Made by a program: the position numbers and the translations under genes
Assembly: GCA_030280995.1 (NCBI GenBank)
Contig: JASXTE010000017.1
Coordinates: forward strand, 13,568,498 to 13,632,497
Length of the DNA stretch: 64,000 bases
Direction: 5' to 3'
DNA from: Hemileia vastatrix
Lineage: Eukaryota > Basidiomycota > Pucciniomycetes > Pucciniales > Zaghouaniaceae
Shown here: positions 35,675 through 46,300 of the stretch, in pieces
Layout of the letters: every line of letters starts with the position of its first letter
How positions within the stretch are numbered: the stretch's first letter is position 1
The notes under the pieces: model-generated
Seen by the model: the letters and a program-made list of their open reading frames with translations, nothing else
What the model was told of the DNA's origin: nothing
Databases searched by the model: none

Positions 35675-38600
35675 GTGTGCAAAGTAAACTATCTTATCTC
35701 TCCCAGTGCACAGAACCTCCATGTCTTAAGGACTGGAGTTGCCTTAAACCACTTGAGATTCATTCTTTTCAAGGAGGATACCCCCTTCAGTTGTCTTATA
35801 GACTCTGGAGCTTCAATTTCTTTTGTCAGTTTATCTTTTGTCAAGAAGTTAAAGCTGACATTCACAGATATCAATCAAACTCCAATTTATTTGTTCAAAT
35901 CAGAGGAACCCAAATATTGGGTAAGTAAGAAAGTTTTATGGGTTTTCAACTTTCCGAATTTTCCCCCCTTTGAGTGTGAATTATCAGTCTTGGATGCCCT
36001 GAAAATGGATGATACCATCCTTGGCCATGACTTTTTAACACATTGGAATCCTGAAATTGATTGGTCATGGGAATTGATCACCCCACGTGCTAAGTATATT
36101 TCTAATTCTTCAATGCAGGTCAATAGGAAGTTAAACAACCCGCCTGACAATGTCCTGCTAGAGGACAAATCTCTGCCAGATGACTTGCAAGCATCTGATC
36201 TTTCTCTAAATGAGCAATTGGCTAATGCTTCTAGCTCAATCACTTCACTCGAAGAGGATTTAAATTGCCTCGAAGTAGTCGGATTATGCTCTCTCAATTC
36301 TGGTCTTTCCTCTACAGATTCTCTCAAAGATGATGAGGACGACCAAATCAAATTTGAAGCCATTAAATCAACACAACCGGAAATCTATCATGATTTCCTC
36401 GATGTTTTCTCAATCCACAAGGCCAATAAGTTACCACCTCATCAACCCTACGACCATCAAATAGAGTTAATAGGTCCAGTACCTCAGGCAGGTCCTGTCT
36501 ATTCTTTATCAAAGGATAAATTTCAAGTTCTTCGAGACTACATTGCAGAGAATGCAGCCAAAGGTTTCATCAGAGCCAGTAAATCTCCAACCGGCTCCCC
36601 TGTTTTTTTTGTAAAGAAAAAAGACAGTAGCCTTAGGTTGTGTGTTGACTATAGAAAGCTCAACACAGTTACAAAGAAGAATGCATATACAGCTCCTCCT
36701 ATGTCATTGCTTCTTACCCTTTTTAATGGTGCTCATTTCTTTTCTAAAATTGATCTTAGAGGTGCTTATAATCTTATTTGCATTGCAGAAGGTCACTAAC
36801 CACTGACTGCAATGCGCACTAGATTTGGAAGTTTTGAATATTTAGTAATGCCTTTTGGATTATGTAACACACCATCTACTTTCCAAACTTTTGTTAATGA
36901 CATCTTTCAAGATGTTGTCGAACAATTTGTTGTCGTCTACTTAGACAATATTTTAATTTTCTCTAAGACACTAGATGAACATATTCATCATGTTTGACAG
37001 GTTCTAAATCTCCTTCGAGATCACGGTCTCTACGCCAAGCACAATAATTGCAAATTCCATATTAAATCTATTGATTTTTTGGGGTTTACGTTGTCCACTG
37101 ATGGTTTAGTCATGGATGACAAAAAGGTTCAAAAAATCCTGGAATGGCCTGAGCCCAAAACCATTAAATCCCTCCAAGGATTTTTGGGTTTTGCCAATTT
37201 CTATAGAATATTAATTAAAGATTACTCTAAAACTATTTCCAATCTTACTTCTCTTCTTAGAAAAGATATTCCTTTTGTTTTTACTTCTACAGCACAAAAG
37301 AAATTCAAAGCATTGAAGACTGCGTTTACCACAGCTCCAATTCTTTGACACTTTGATCCTTCTGCTTCGACAATAGTCAAGACAGACGCTAGCAATTATG
37401 CTATCGCAGGGGTCATTTCTCAATTCAATCCTGAAACAAAATTTTTTTCATCCTGTTGCTTTTGAGTCACGCAAACTCATTGCAGCAGAATTAAATTATG
37501 AAATTCATGACAAGGAGCTTTTAGCTGTTATTCATTGTCCTAAAAAATGGCACTCTTTTTTTCTCAGCCTAGATAGTCCTTTTCAAATCCTGACTGACCA
37601 TAATGCTTTAAAATACTTTATGTCTTCCAAAGTGTTAACCAGGCGTCAAGCCAGGTGGGCTGAATTTTTGTCTGAATTTCCTTTTTCTATTTCCTATCTC
37701 CCAGGTAAGAACTGCATTGTCCCAGATATCCTGTCATGTTGGGACAACATTTACCCAAAGTGGGGGGACACATTTGCTGACAAGAGCCCAGAAAATGTGA
37801 AATAAATTTTCAACGAATCAATGTTAACGACTCATCAACTTAATTCAATGACAATTCAATCTTTTCAAAATCCACTATCCAACATCCTCGAAGCTCAGTC
37901 AAAGGACAATTTTTGTTTAGGGATAAAAGACAAAATACTCTCAAAGAAAGGGACCAAAAGATTTAGTATTGAATCAGGTCTATTAGTTTTCAAAGGTAGA
38001 GTAGTCATACCCGACAAAAATGAAATAAAATTATGGATTTTCAATAGTTGACATGATTCTCCATTAGCTGTTCATTTTGGGGTTGATAAAACCTACCAGT
38101 TAATAGCAAGGGATTTCTTTTGTCCAGGAATGACCAGAGAAATCAAGGCCTATATAAGATCTTGTCACAAATGTAATAGGAATAAGGCTCCCTGTCACCG
38201 GAAGCATGGGTTGCTTCAACCACTTCCTCTTCCCTCTAAAACTTGGGAATCTTTATCGATGGATTTTATTTCTCAACTTCCGCTTTTTAAAAATTTTGAT
38301 GCTATATTAATAATAGCAGATAGATTTTCAAAAATTTCTATTTTCATTAAAACCACTACTACTGCTACAGAAGAAGATTTGTCAAAATTGTTTATAGAAT
38401 ATATATTTTCCAAACGTGGCTTACCTAATGATATTATTTCAGATAGAGGCTCATTGTTTGTATCCACATTCTGGACTCAATTGTGTCGACAACTCAATAT
38501 CAAGAGGAATCTCTCCACGGCCTATCATCCTGAAACCGATGGGCAAACAGAAAGGGTCAACCAAATCCTCGAACAATACCTTAGAATGTATGTCAGTTAC

Positions 38601-39308
38601 CAACAAGACAATTAGACCACATGGTTACCATTGGCCAAATTTGCTTATAATAACTTGACTCATTCTTCAACACGACAATCTCCTTTCAAAACTGTTTATG
38701 GAAGACATCCTTGATTCAACTCAATCCATGTAGGAACTAGTCATCCTGCAGAACATTATCTTCGAACCATATCACGACTCCAAGAAGAACTTAAATCACA
38801 CTTGGAATCAGCAATTTGAAGGTACAAGGAACAGTCCGACAAACATTGACAATCTGCTCCTTCCTTTAAACCAGGGGACAAAGTATGGCTTGACTCACAA
38901 AACATTCAAACAACTCAACCATCAAAGAAACTGGTCGAAAGGCACTTGGGACCATTCGAAATTAACTCCTAATTCTCTAAAACTGCATTTTGACTCAAAC
39001 TACCTCCTAAATGGCAGGCTATTCACCATGTTTTTCACGTATCTTTCCTGGAACTGGCTTGGGAAACATACCCGGGCAGGAACAAACCTCCTCTGGAACT
39101 GGTTGAAGTAAAAGACCATTTACAGTGGGAAGTAAGCCGTATCCTTGATTCAAGAATGCGCAAGTGGAAACTTCAATACCTAGTGGAATGGGAAGGCTTC
39201 CTCAATGACTCAGACAAAACATCCTGGGAACCAGCCATCAATGTTTCTAATGCCCCTGAACTCCTAAAATCTTTTCATCTTAAATATCCTTTAAAACTAA
39301 AACCTTAG
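35675..39308 (+). pseudogene. B pol: protease, RT, RNase H, integrase, chromodomain; inactivated
   Basis: The frame from 35675 has an aspartic protease (DSGA at 35801) and RT. RT keeps LRLCVDYRKLN, but its catalytic box reads Y-L-D-N instead of YxDD (second Asp codon AAT at 36947-36949). RNase H follows after a one-base slip in a T run near 37441. The integrase zinc site ends C-H-K-C, and the catalytic residues lie in MDFI, SDRGS and TERVNQ, all intact. A C-terminal chromodomain covers about 39140-39290 (LQYLVEWEGF, TSWEPAINV, FHLKYP). Stops are TAA 36797, TGA 36995, 37346, 38049, TAG 38613, TGA 38712, 38817, 38847, TAA 38970 and TGA 38991. Most TGA codons stand where CGA (Arg) is expected. 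The chromodomain, which in this group reads histone marks, is undamaged. Confidence 0.92.
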
Positions 39309-40198
39309 AACTCTCTTTTAATTTTTCTCTTCTCTTCTCTTCTTTTTTTTTCTTTTCTTAAAATTCTAAAACTTCTTCTCTTCTAAAAATCCTTACTCTG
39401 TTTTCTCTTTTCTTCTTTCTTCTTTTCAAAAGCTTTTTTTCAAACTTCTTTAAAAATAAATAAATAAACTAAATAAATAAAATAAAATAAAATAAACTAA
39501 AATTAAAAGGTTAAAATTAAAAATAAAATAAAATAAAATAATATAAATAAAATCTTAAAATTCATTAAAATAAAAATCTTAAAAATCAATAATTGCTTTA
39601 ATTTTCTTTCTTTTACCTTATTTATTTTTCTTCAAACTATCAAAATTTTTCACGAAATCAATATGACAATCTTGCTCAAACTTCACTTCAAACTTTAAAT
39701 CTCTCTTTTAAAATTCTTTGAACAAATTACTTCTTTCTTTCAAATTCTTTTTTCAAAACTAATTTTCTCTTTCTTTTCAAATAACCAAAATTCCTCAAAA
39801 ACTTCAATAAATAAACTTTCACGAATAACAAATTTTTCTCTCATTAAATTTTCATTTCAAACGAAATTGTTTCAATCAACTATTTTTTTTCTTACTTAAA
39901 TTTTTTCTTTCTTTTCAAAACTTAAAACTAAAATTTTCTCAGATAAATATTTTTTTCTTTTCTTCTTTCAAAATTTAAAACAAATTTTTATTCAAATTTT
40001 TTTTCCTTTCTTTTTCTTTTCAAAATCTTATAAAATATATATTAAAATTTCAATTGAAACAACAAAATAAAATAAATAAATAAATACACAAATTGCTTTA
40101 TACTTTTTTCCTTCCTTTCTTTTTCTCTTTCCATTTCAAATTTTCTCCTGTATTTTTTCTTGAACCAATTTCTTCATTTTTTCCAATACTGCACTTAT
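39309..40198. other. B element spacer, pyrimidine-rich and A/T low complexity
   Basis: Runs of TTTCTTTTCTT alternate with AAATAAAATAAA. The top strand is strongly depleted of G. No coding frame. It separates pol from the converging antisense gene and may hold the 3' ends of both transcripts. Confidence 0.8.
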
Positions 40199-41071
40199 TT
40201 ACTTCCTGCATTTTTCAAATACCTCCTCCTCTCCTACTGATACCACTTCTCCAATCTCCAGTAATTCTTCTGCCACATCGAAGGAGGTGGCATCAATAAT
40301 CTTGTTGATCTCATCACTTAAATTTTCAATGAATTGAGCTTGTCGAACCTGCCGAGGTTTCTTTGACCATACCTGGTCAAAGGTTTCCTCGTTATCCTCC
40401 CTCAAATCAACCGCCAGTTGACTTGCCTTGATTGGCAGCAATGGTGCAGCTTCCACAATTGGAGCTTCCGCGATGACATCTGAATTCTAAAAACATAGGG
40501 TCATCAGTAAAAAAATTTTTGAAATAAAAAAAAGCAGACTTACTTTGAAAAATGGGTCAGCCTCTAAAAATAACTTTGGGGTGACCTCCACTGTCACTTC
40601 CTTCTCCTCTTCATCATCTTCAATGACCATCCGCCACTTCTTTGGCGTCCGCCTTGAGATAGGGACTTCATCCTCATCCTCTTCCACCCCTCATCTTTTA
40701 CCTGTGGCCTGGGTTACCCAGGCTGCCACGGTATCCTCGAACTCCTCCTCAACCTCTTCCACCGACTGATCGTCCCCAAACAACACATCCAAGATGTCTT
40801 TGACCACCTCTTAGGTCTTCGGGATTACCCAGTATTTAGTTTTGGTAAACCGTCGTTCAATGTCTGCATTTTTTGATAGGGCATCACACATCACCCTTCT
40901 CCAGAGGCAAAACTCACATTTCTGGTGAGGTCCTCTTGTAGCCGTGCTTTTGACGCAAAAATGTTCCATTGATTTGCAGGCCGTGCAGGCTTGGAAGTAT
41001 TTCAGGGTACTGATTCCACCATCCGCTTTGGGGTGTGGAGGCGTGGGAGTTGGGGTAGGACAAGTCAACAT
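40199..41071 (-). pseudogene. Antisense accessory gene of the B chromovirus, Zn(II)2Cys6-type cysteine cluster, one intron
   Basis: Minus-strand exon 1 runs 41071-40544 and exon 2 40486-40199, joined by a 57 bp intron (GTAAGT...TTTTTAG) in phase 0, giving 271 codons. After a Pro/Thr-rich start, cysteines 29, 32, 39, 52, 55 and 62 form C-X2-C-X6-C-X12-C-X2-C-X6-C, the spacing of the fungal binuclear zinc cluster. Basic residues lie in the last loop (W-R-R). Then follow an acidic region (about 110-160), a short basic patch (RRTPKKWR) and an acidic, helical C-terminus from exon 2. Two in-frame stops (40811-40813 TAA; 40691-40693 TGA, the latter shared with the copy at 15.8 kb) make this copy a pseudogene unless read through. 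Such a cluster normally binds DNA; here the target, if any, is unknown. It could regulate the element's own transcription. A protein-protein role cannot be excluded. Confidence 0.7.
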
Positions 41072-41151
41072 AATAAATAGAAAATAATTAAAAAAAAGAG
41101 TTGAGAGAAAGTTGTGTGGGAAGAATATGTCTCACGCTCAACGGAGCTTGC

Positions 41152-41159
41152 GTTATATA
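41152..41159 (-). promoter_or_regulatory. TATA box of the antisense B gene
   Basis: On the minus strand TATATAAC, 81 nt before the ATG at 41071. A CACGTG palindrome at 41180-41185, ten bases inside the 3' LTR, lies about 20 bp upstream of it. Both features recur at the 16.2 kb copy, so the promoter straddles the LTR border. Confidence 0.55.
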
Positions 41160-41169
41160 CCCAGGCATC

Positions 41170-41962
41170 TGTCACGCGCCACGTGACACTCGAGGAAAAA
41201 GCAGCTCATTAAATCAATAATACAGAGGTCTAAATCCATACTCTAAGCGCTGAAAACAATTCTACATAGCAACTGTGACTTTCCTTTGTGTACTCACTAT
41301 TCAACTGCGCCAGTCTAAACTTTAAATCTAAATTAGTCAATCCCTCAATAGTGTTTTTAGTCTTTTCTTTGATAAGCGACACACAGCGCAATAGTTAATG
41401 TAATATTCCGCTAAAAGGTTTATTAAGTATCTGTGGGTTATTAAAAGGGGTAGTGAGCATGGATGGGATGGTTAGTGGAGGATTAAAGGGTTAACGGATG
41501 TTAGTGAGGAGGGTCCAGGTGTAACAGGTGTATTTTTTGTAGGTCTGTGGAGTGTGGAATGATGGATGGGTATGAGGTCAATGTGAGGAGGGGTTGGATT
41601 GTGGTTTGATATTGCTTTAGAATTAAATTATAAAAGGTATATATAGTTAATAGTGGTAAAGCTTTAGGTTAAATCATTATTATTGTACATTTCTTGATTT
41701 TTCTCAGTAATCATTTTTTAAATATTAAATCTTTGATTATTGAGTTTCCAACCCTTTGTGAGATCTTAAGAATATAAATATTACCTTTAAATTATATTAG
41801 AATTCTTATTGAACATATCTTGAAGCAGTAGCTCTTCCTTCGAGTCATCTTTGAATCACTTCAGCAAACATTTCCTCTGTGCTTCAAAGAAGTTTCTAAA
41901 CTCCTCCCTCCATCTCACTTCCAGGAACACCCTCGACCTTGTGCATAGGTTGTCCGGTGACA
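41170..41962 (+). mobile_element. B 3' LTR
   Basis: 793 bp, TGTCAC...GGTGACA. It lacks the TATA box: the other LTRs read GGGGTAATGGATATAAAAGGGGT here, this one a single GGGGT (near 41590). Confidence 0.95.
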
Positions 41963-42569
41963 CCATAGTGGACATACAATGTGGGGTAATTATGGTGTGA
42001 AATTGCTATCTTTTCTAAAAATGAAGATATTCATGTGGGACAAATGCAGGCAGTATGTGGCCAGTACACAGAAGCCATTTCTGGCATAACAAAACATCAA
42101 ATTTTAAAAGTGTTATTTTTATGCATATGAATGGCCAAATAAATAGTTCTAATTAAGATAAATTGATCTGTCAAGGCACATTTTCAATACTATTAAATTT
42201 ATAATGCATATATTAGGGGGTATCAATGTTCAGGGATCGGCTATTAGGTATCAGGATTTTTTTTTCTGGGATCAGACATTATTAATTGTGGATAAGGATT
42301 GCACAATAATGCATTATCCTACCTCTTATACCCCAATTTCCATTCCTAATTCCTGATCCCAAACTCATCACATCCATGATTGATTTTTAAACAAGTCACA
42401 TGACATATAACTGCAGATGGCATCTTTATGTGTCTCTTCACTCTATGCTACTTGATTTTGGTGGCAAACAAATACCATTTTTTCTCATCCTTATGTGTCT
42501 CTTCACTCTATGCTACTTAATTTTGGTGGAAAACACATAACATTTTTTTCTATCTACACACCCCACCTG

Positions 42570-42840
42570 CTCATTTGGTGGTGAATTCCCACTTCCCACT
42601 CATCACCTAAACCTTCTACCAACAATAATAAAGCATCTCTCTACTAGGAAGCAACTTCACTCAGCTATGAATGCTATCACTTTAACTTTAACTTATATGT
42701 CTTTTCAATTATCTTTATGAAAAAGAGGATCCCAAAACTGGACCAACTTTCCCTTCCCTTGAATCACCAAAAATTCCTTTCACCAGCATACACTCTGTAA
42801 TTATGCCAATAACACTCCAAAATTTTGAAACATAACCCTT
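42570..42840 (+). pseudogene. Transposase remnant (ends only) of element 1
   Basis: This segment aligns with the N-terminal coding part at 60134-60240 and then jumps to the C-terminal part at 61290-61350 (EEDP...PSLES). About 1 kb of catalytic core is missing. The reverse copy at 59150-59470 has a similar internal deletion. Confidence 0.65.
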
Positions 42841-43671
42841 TTAATTTTTTTTTCAAACTCTCCCGATTTTCAGCATGTGTGCTTTATTTACTTGGTTTGG
42901 TGTTTTTGGTTTTTGCATATTCATTTTTATTTTGAATATACACTGAATGTCTCTTTTTTGGATACCTCATTTGTTTTCATTCATGAGCTCAACATGAAAT
43001 CACATATTTTCTGCAATCGCATAATTTTTCACTGTTTCTTTTTTTCATTCATCACTCATATCTTATCCTCCTCTCCTCAAACATCCCTCAAACAATTTTG
43101 TTTGATTTATTTTCACATCTAATCTCTCCAGGTAAGTCACTTTATTCATTTTTTTGATTTTTTGATTGCTAATTATGATTTTTTTTGTTTTTTTTTCTGT
43201 TTTTTTTCTTTTTTGTATCTAATTTTCTTTGTAAGTGGTTATTTTTGATTTTTATGGTAAAATTAACCTATTTTTTCTCTCCCTCTTTACTTTCTTTTTT
43301 AGCTTCATCACTCTACTCTTCATCCCTTCTTGGAATGGTCATTATCACCCCTTATGCCTATTTCACTTTTTTTTGGTTCCATGTCACTAAAACACATACA
43401 TTGCTCATTTGTTACACATTTCACTTACTCCATATTCAATTTCCCCACAATTCCAACATCAATCTTTCACACTCTATTTTTCCTACTTTTCAATCAAGGT
43501 AAGTTTCATCTCCTTTTTTCATGCCTATATGATATCTCATTCCTTCTATAATAATTTCATTCTTAAATATATATATGACTCTTATCTTGATAACAGTGAA
43601 ATTATTAAATTCCTTTTGTTCTCATCCACATTACCACTTTTCAAGTTTTTGTAAAATTTTAAAAATAAGAC

Positions 43672-44620
43672 TCAGAATTAAGGTTATTTTTATTCAAATC
43701 TAATGTTCTTTTTACTGAAGATTATTCTGAAGGCTACCTTTCATTTCCCACAGAAAGATTTGAATTTGGTTAAGTGGTTGCTGAGATATTGATGATTAAC
43801 GTTGAGCCTTTTTTTCACAATTTAAATTTTTTATTTCATTTTATTATGTAAAAAGTTAGGTTTAGGTTTATTTAAATCAAATGTCCTTTAACTGAATATT
43901 CTACAGAAGCCTATCTCTCATTTCCTACAAACAGGTTTGAATTAGGTTCAGTGGTTGCTGAGATTTTGACCTTTGAAGTTGAGCTTTTTTTTCCAAATTG
44001 CACTTATCTTATTTCAAGTTTTTATATTGCATTATTAGAGAATAAGGATTCTGAAACTCTTATCTGATTATAATCTAGGCTTTTATCTCCCTCTTTTTGT
44101 ACTTTTCATCATCAATTTTCAAATTTTGTGCAAATTTGAAAATTAGAGTCAGAATTAAGGTTAGGTTTATTTGAATCAACTTTCCTTTTAGCTGAAGATA
44201 CTTCTGAAGCCTATCTTTCATGTCCAGTAAACCAATTTGAATATGGATCAGTGGTTTCTGAGATATTGACCGTTAAAGATGAGCCTTTTTTTATAATTTC
44301 ACTTTAATTAATTTCATAATGAATATTATAAAATTTACATCATTCATTCATTCTTCCAGATTTATTTGATTATCTAGGCTTTTATCTCCCTCTTGTTGGA
44401 ATTTTAATCATAATTTTTCAAGTTTCTGTGCAATTTTAAAAATAAGAGTCAGTATTATAGATAGGTTTATTTAAATCTACATCTACTGTCCTGTTAGCTG
44501 AAGATACATCTGAAGCCTATCTTTCACTTCCAGAAAACCAACTAGAATTCGGTTCAGTTGTTTCTGAGATATTGACCTTTAAAGTTGAGCCTTTTTTTCA
44601 AATTTTCACATTTATTTATT
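43672..44620 (+). repeat. Four degenerate copies of a unit of about 180-300 bp
   Basis: The phrase family around AGTCAGAATTAAGGTTAGG, GAAGCCTATCTTTCA, GGTTCAGTGGTTGCTGAGAT and TTGAGCCTTTTTTT recurs at 43672, 43852, 44147 and 44447. The last three are about 300 bp apart and also share TCTAGGCTTTTATCTCCCTC. No frame is conserved through all copies. Confidence 0.8.
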
Positions 44621-44939
44621 TCATAATGCATAACATAACGTTTACATCATGCATTTATCCTTCCAGCTTTCTCAAAGTACCTTTCTTTTTACCTAATATT
44701 CTGCCCTTTCATCAAGGTGTGTTTTTTCTTTTTCTTACCATTTTTATATGTCTATCCTTCACACATTTTTGCTTCTCTTATCAGATCAGTCAAAAGTTAG
44801 TCCAAAAAATCAACAAGGTAAAAAAAGAAGGTGAAATTAAAAAAATTTCAAACCTTGAGGTAGATAAAAAAGTTTGGGGATTTTTAAAGTGATCAAATTT
44901 TTTCATTCTTTTTTAAATTTTTAATAAATAAATCTGAGA

Positions 44940-46300
44940 ATTAAATTTACTAAACTAAACTAATGAGCCAAAGACCTTGTATTGTATAAAAGGTAATCAT
45001 GATAACATTAATTTGTTTCATGAGTTTAATCTTGCCTATATCTGTGGAAAGTCTCAAAATTAGTTTCTAGACTTAGTCCGCATTTTGGCATGAAGAATTG
45101 TCATTACTTTAGAACTAGTAAATTTGAGATATCTCACCACACAATATGGGGGGCGGACTTGCTAGCAAGTCCGCAACCTTGGACCCAAACTCACCATAGA
45201 TTGAACACACATTGAGCTATTGATAAAGGAACCATACAATCAGGGATGAACACCACTCAGCAGAACAGTTTTAGGTGGGTGTTCAAGTAGAGTTCAGTAT
45301 GGGTTCAGTCTGAGTTCAGTCTGAGTTCCATCTGAGTTCCATCTGAGTTCAGGTTGAGGACTTGCTAGCAAGTCCACCCCCTATATTGCGTAGTGTCTTA
45401 TTTATTAATTTATGGAATTATATTAAATTTTGGTGATTTTCACCCCTTACTTCAATGAAATGCAGGGGAGGGTATTGTCAAATTTTCAAATCTGACATGT
45501 GAAATTGATGACTTAGAAAAATTTTGGTGATACCCACCCCTTGCTTCAATAAAATGCAGGGGAAGGTATTGCCAAATTTTTAAAACAGGTATAGAGTTTC
45601 ATTGACTTAGCTGTATTTAGAAAAGTAAATTTAATGATTTGAATGTAAAGAAGAAAAAATGTATGAGTTTTTCAAATTTTTTCAAAAAAAAATCATCTAG
45701 AATCAAGATCTTTAAAAAGTCAGCACATATTAAGTTATCACCAAAAAGAAATAAAACAAAATTAATTTATCCAAACAAAAAAATAATCTAAAATGTTGCA
45801 ATAAAATGTTTCAAATCTCAGTATGGAGTTTGTGCCAAGGATTGATTATTAGCTTTAATGCATTTATCAAAAAAACTTTGTAAAAAAAATAAAAAAAACT
45901 AGCTATCAAACTTTTTCATTAAGCTTTCAATTACCTCAATAGATTTATTAGCTTAAATACAATCTCTCAAGAAATCTTTCTTTTTTGAACTATCTTCAAG
46001 TTTATACTTGAGTTTCGTTTGATCCAATAGAAAATTGTACTCAAGAGCCTTCCCCTCTTTCTTTATCTCAAATTTCTTCTCCTCCAAGTCATGTGCCCTC
46101 TCATCCCTCTTTAAATAAAATTCAAATTTCTTCTCCTACAAGTCTTGTACCCTCCCGTTTGTCTGTAAAGAAAGCCTCAATATATTCTCCTCCAAGTCTT
46201 GTGCCCTATTATCCCTTCATAAAGAGAGCTTGTATTGTTTCTTTTGAAAGTTGAGAGTATTTCTTGCAACTTCAACTTTACCTAAAGTGAAAAGGAATAT
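44940..46300 (-). repeat. Duplicated block, copy 1, with coiled-coil exon remnant
   Basis: 44940-45600 (minus the MITE) matches 51735-52290 and 45940-46270 matches 52500-52810, in the same orientation. On the minus strand 46270-46010 encodes broken copies of a motif of about 20 residues, RDxRAQDLEE-K-F, like exon 3 of the SANT gene at 52.6 kb. The N-terminal SANT exon is not present in this copy. Confidence 0.7.
45139..45394. mobile_element. 256 bp MITE with palindromic subterminal hairpins
   Basis: Inverted ends of about 34 bp start ACACAATATGGGGGG and each contain the palindrome GGACTTGCTAGCAAGTCC (45155-45172 and 45358-45375). The interior includes repeated 10-mers CTGAGTTCAG (about 45285-45355). 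The related block at 51,740-52,000 lacks this element at the matching position. Confidence 0.85.

Larger units (their letters stand above)
33625..41967 (+). mobile_element. Complete B-family chromovirus (Ty3/gypsy with chromodomain), 33630-41962, with target duplications
   Basis: The order is 5' LTR (781 bp), gag, protease-RT-RNase H-integrase-chromodomain, a pyrimidine-rich spacer, an antisense accessory gene and 3' LTR (793 bp). The 5 bp duplications CCATA lie at 33625-33629 and 41963-41967. The coding part carries about a dozen stops, one frameshift and a damaged RT site, so this copy cannot replicate on its own. No clear polypurine tract abuts the 3' LTR. The nearest purine-rich stretch is about 60 nt upstream (41091-41112), within the leader of the antisense gene. 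Confidence 0.95.
32721..42215 (+). mobile_element. Family A repeat copy A3, split by the complete B chromovirus
   Basis: A3 sequence occupies 32721-33629 and 41968-42215. The B element sits between them and A3 reads through when it and one CCATA are removed. A3 starts TGTCAGACTGAG but lacks its last 0.3 kb, being cut at 42211-42216 where the large TIR element begins. No A sequence resumes after that element. Confidence 0.85.

Noticed and set aside
41091..41112. Purine-rich stretch considered as the B polypurine tract
   Set aside because: It lies about 60 nt before the 3' LTR instead of touching it, and is interrupted; the position does not fit plus-strand priming at the LTR edge.
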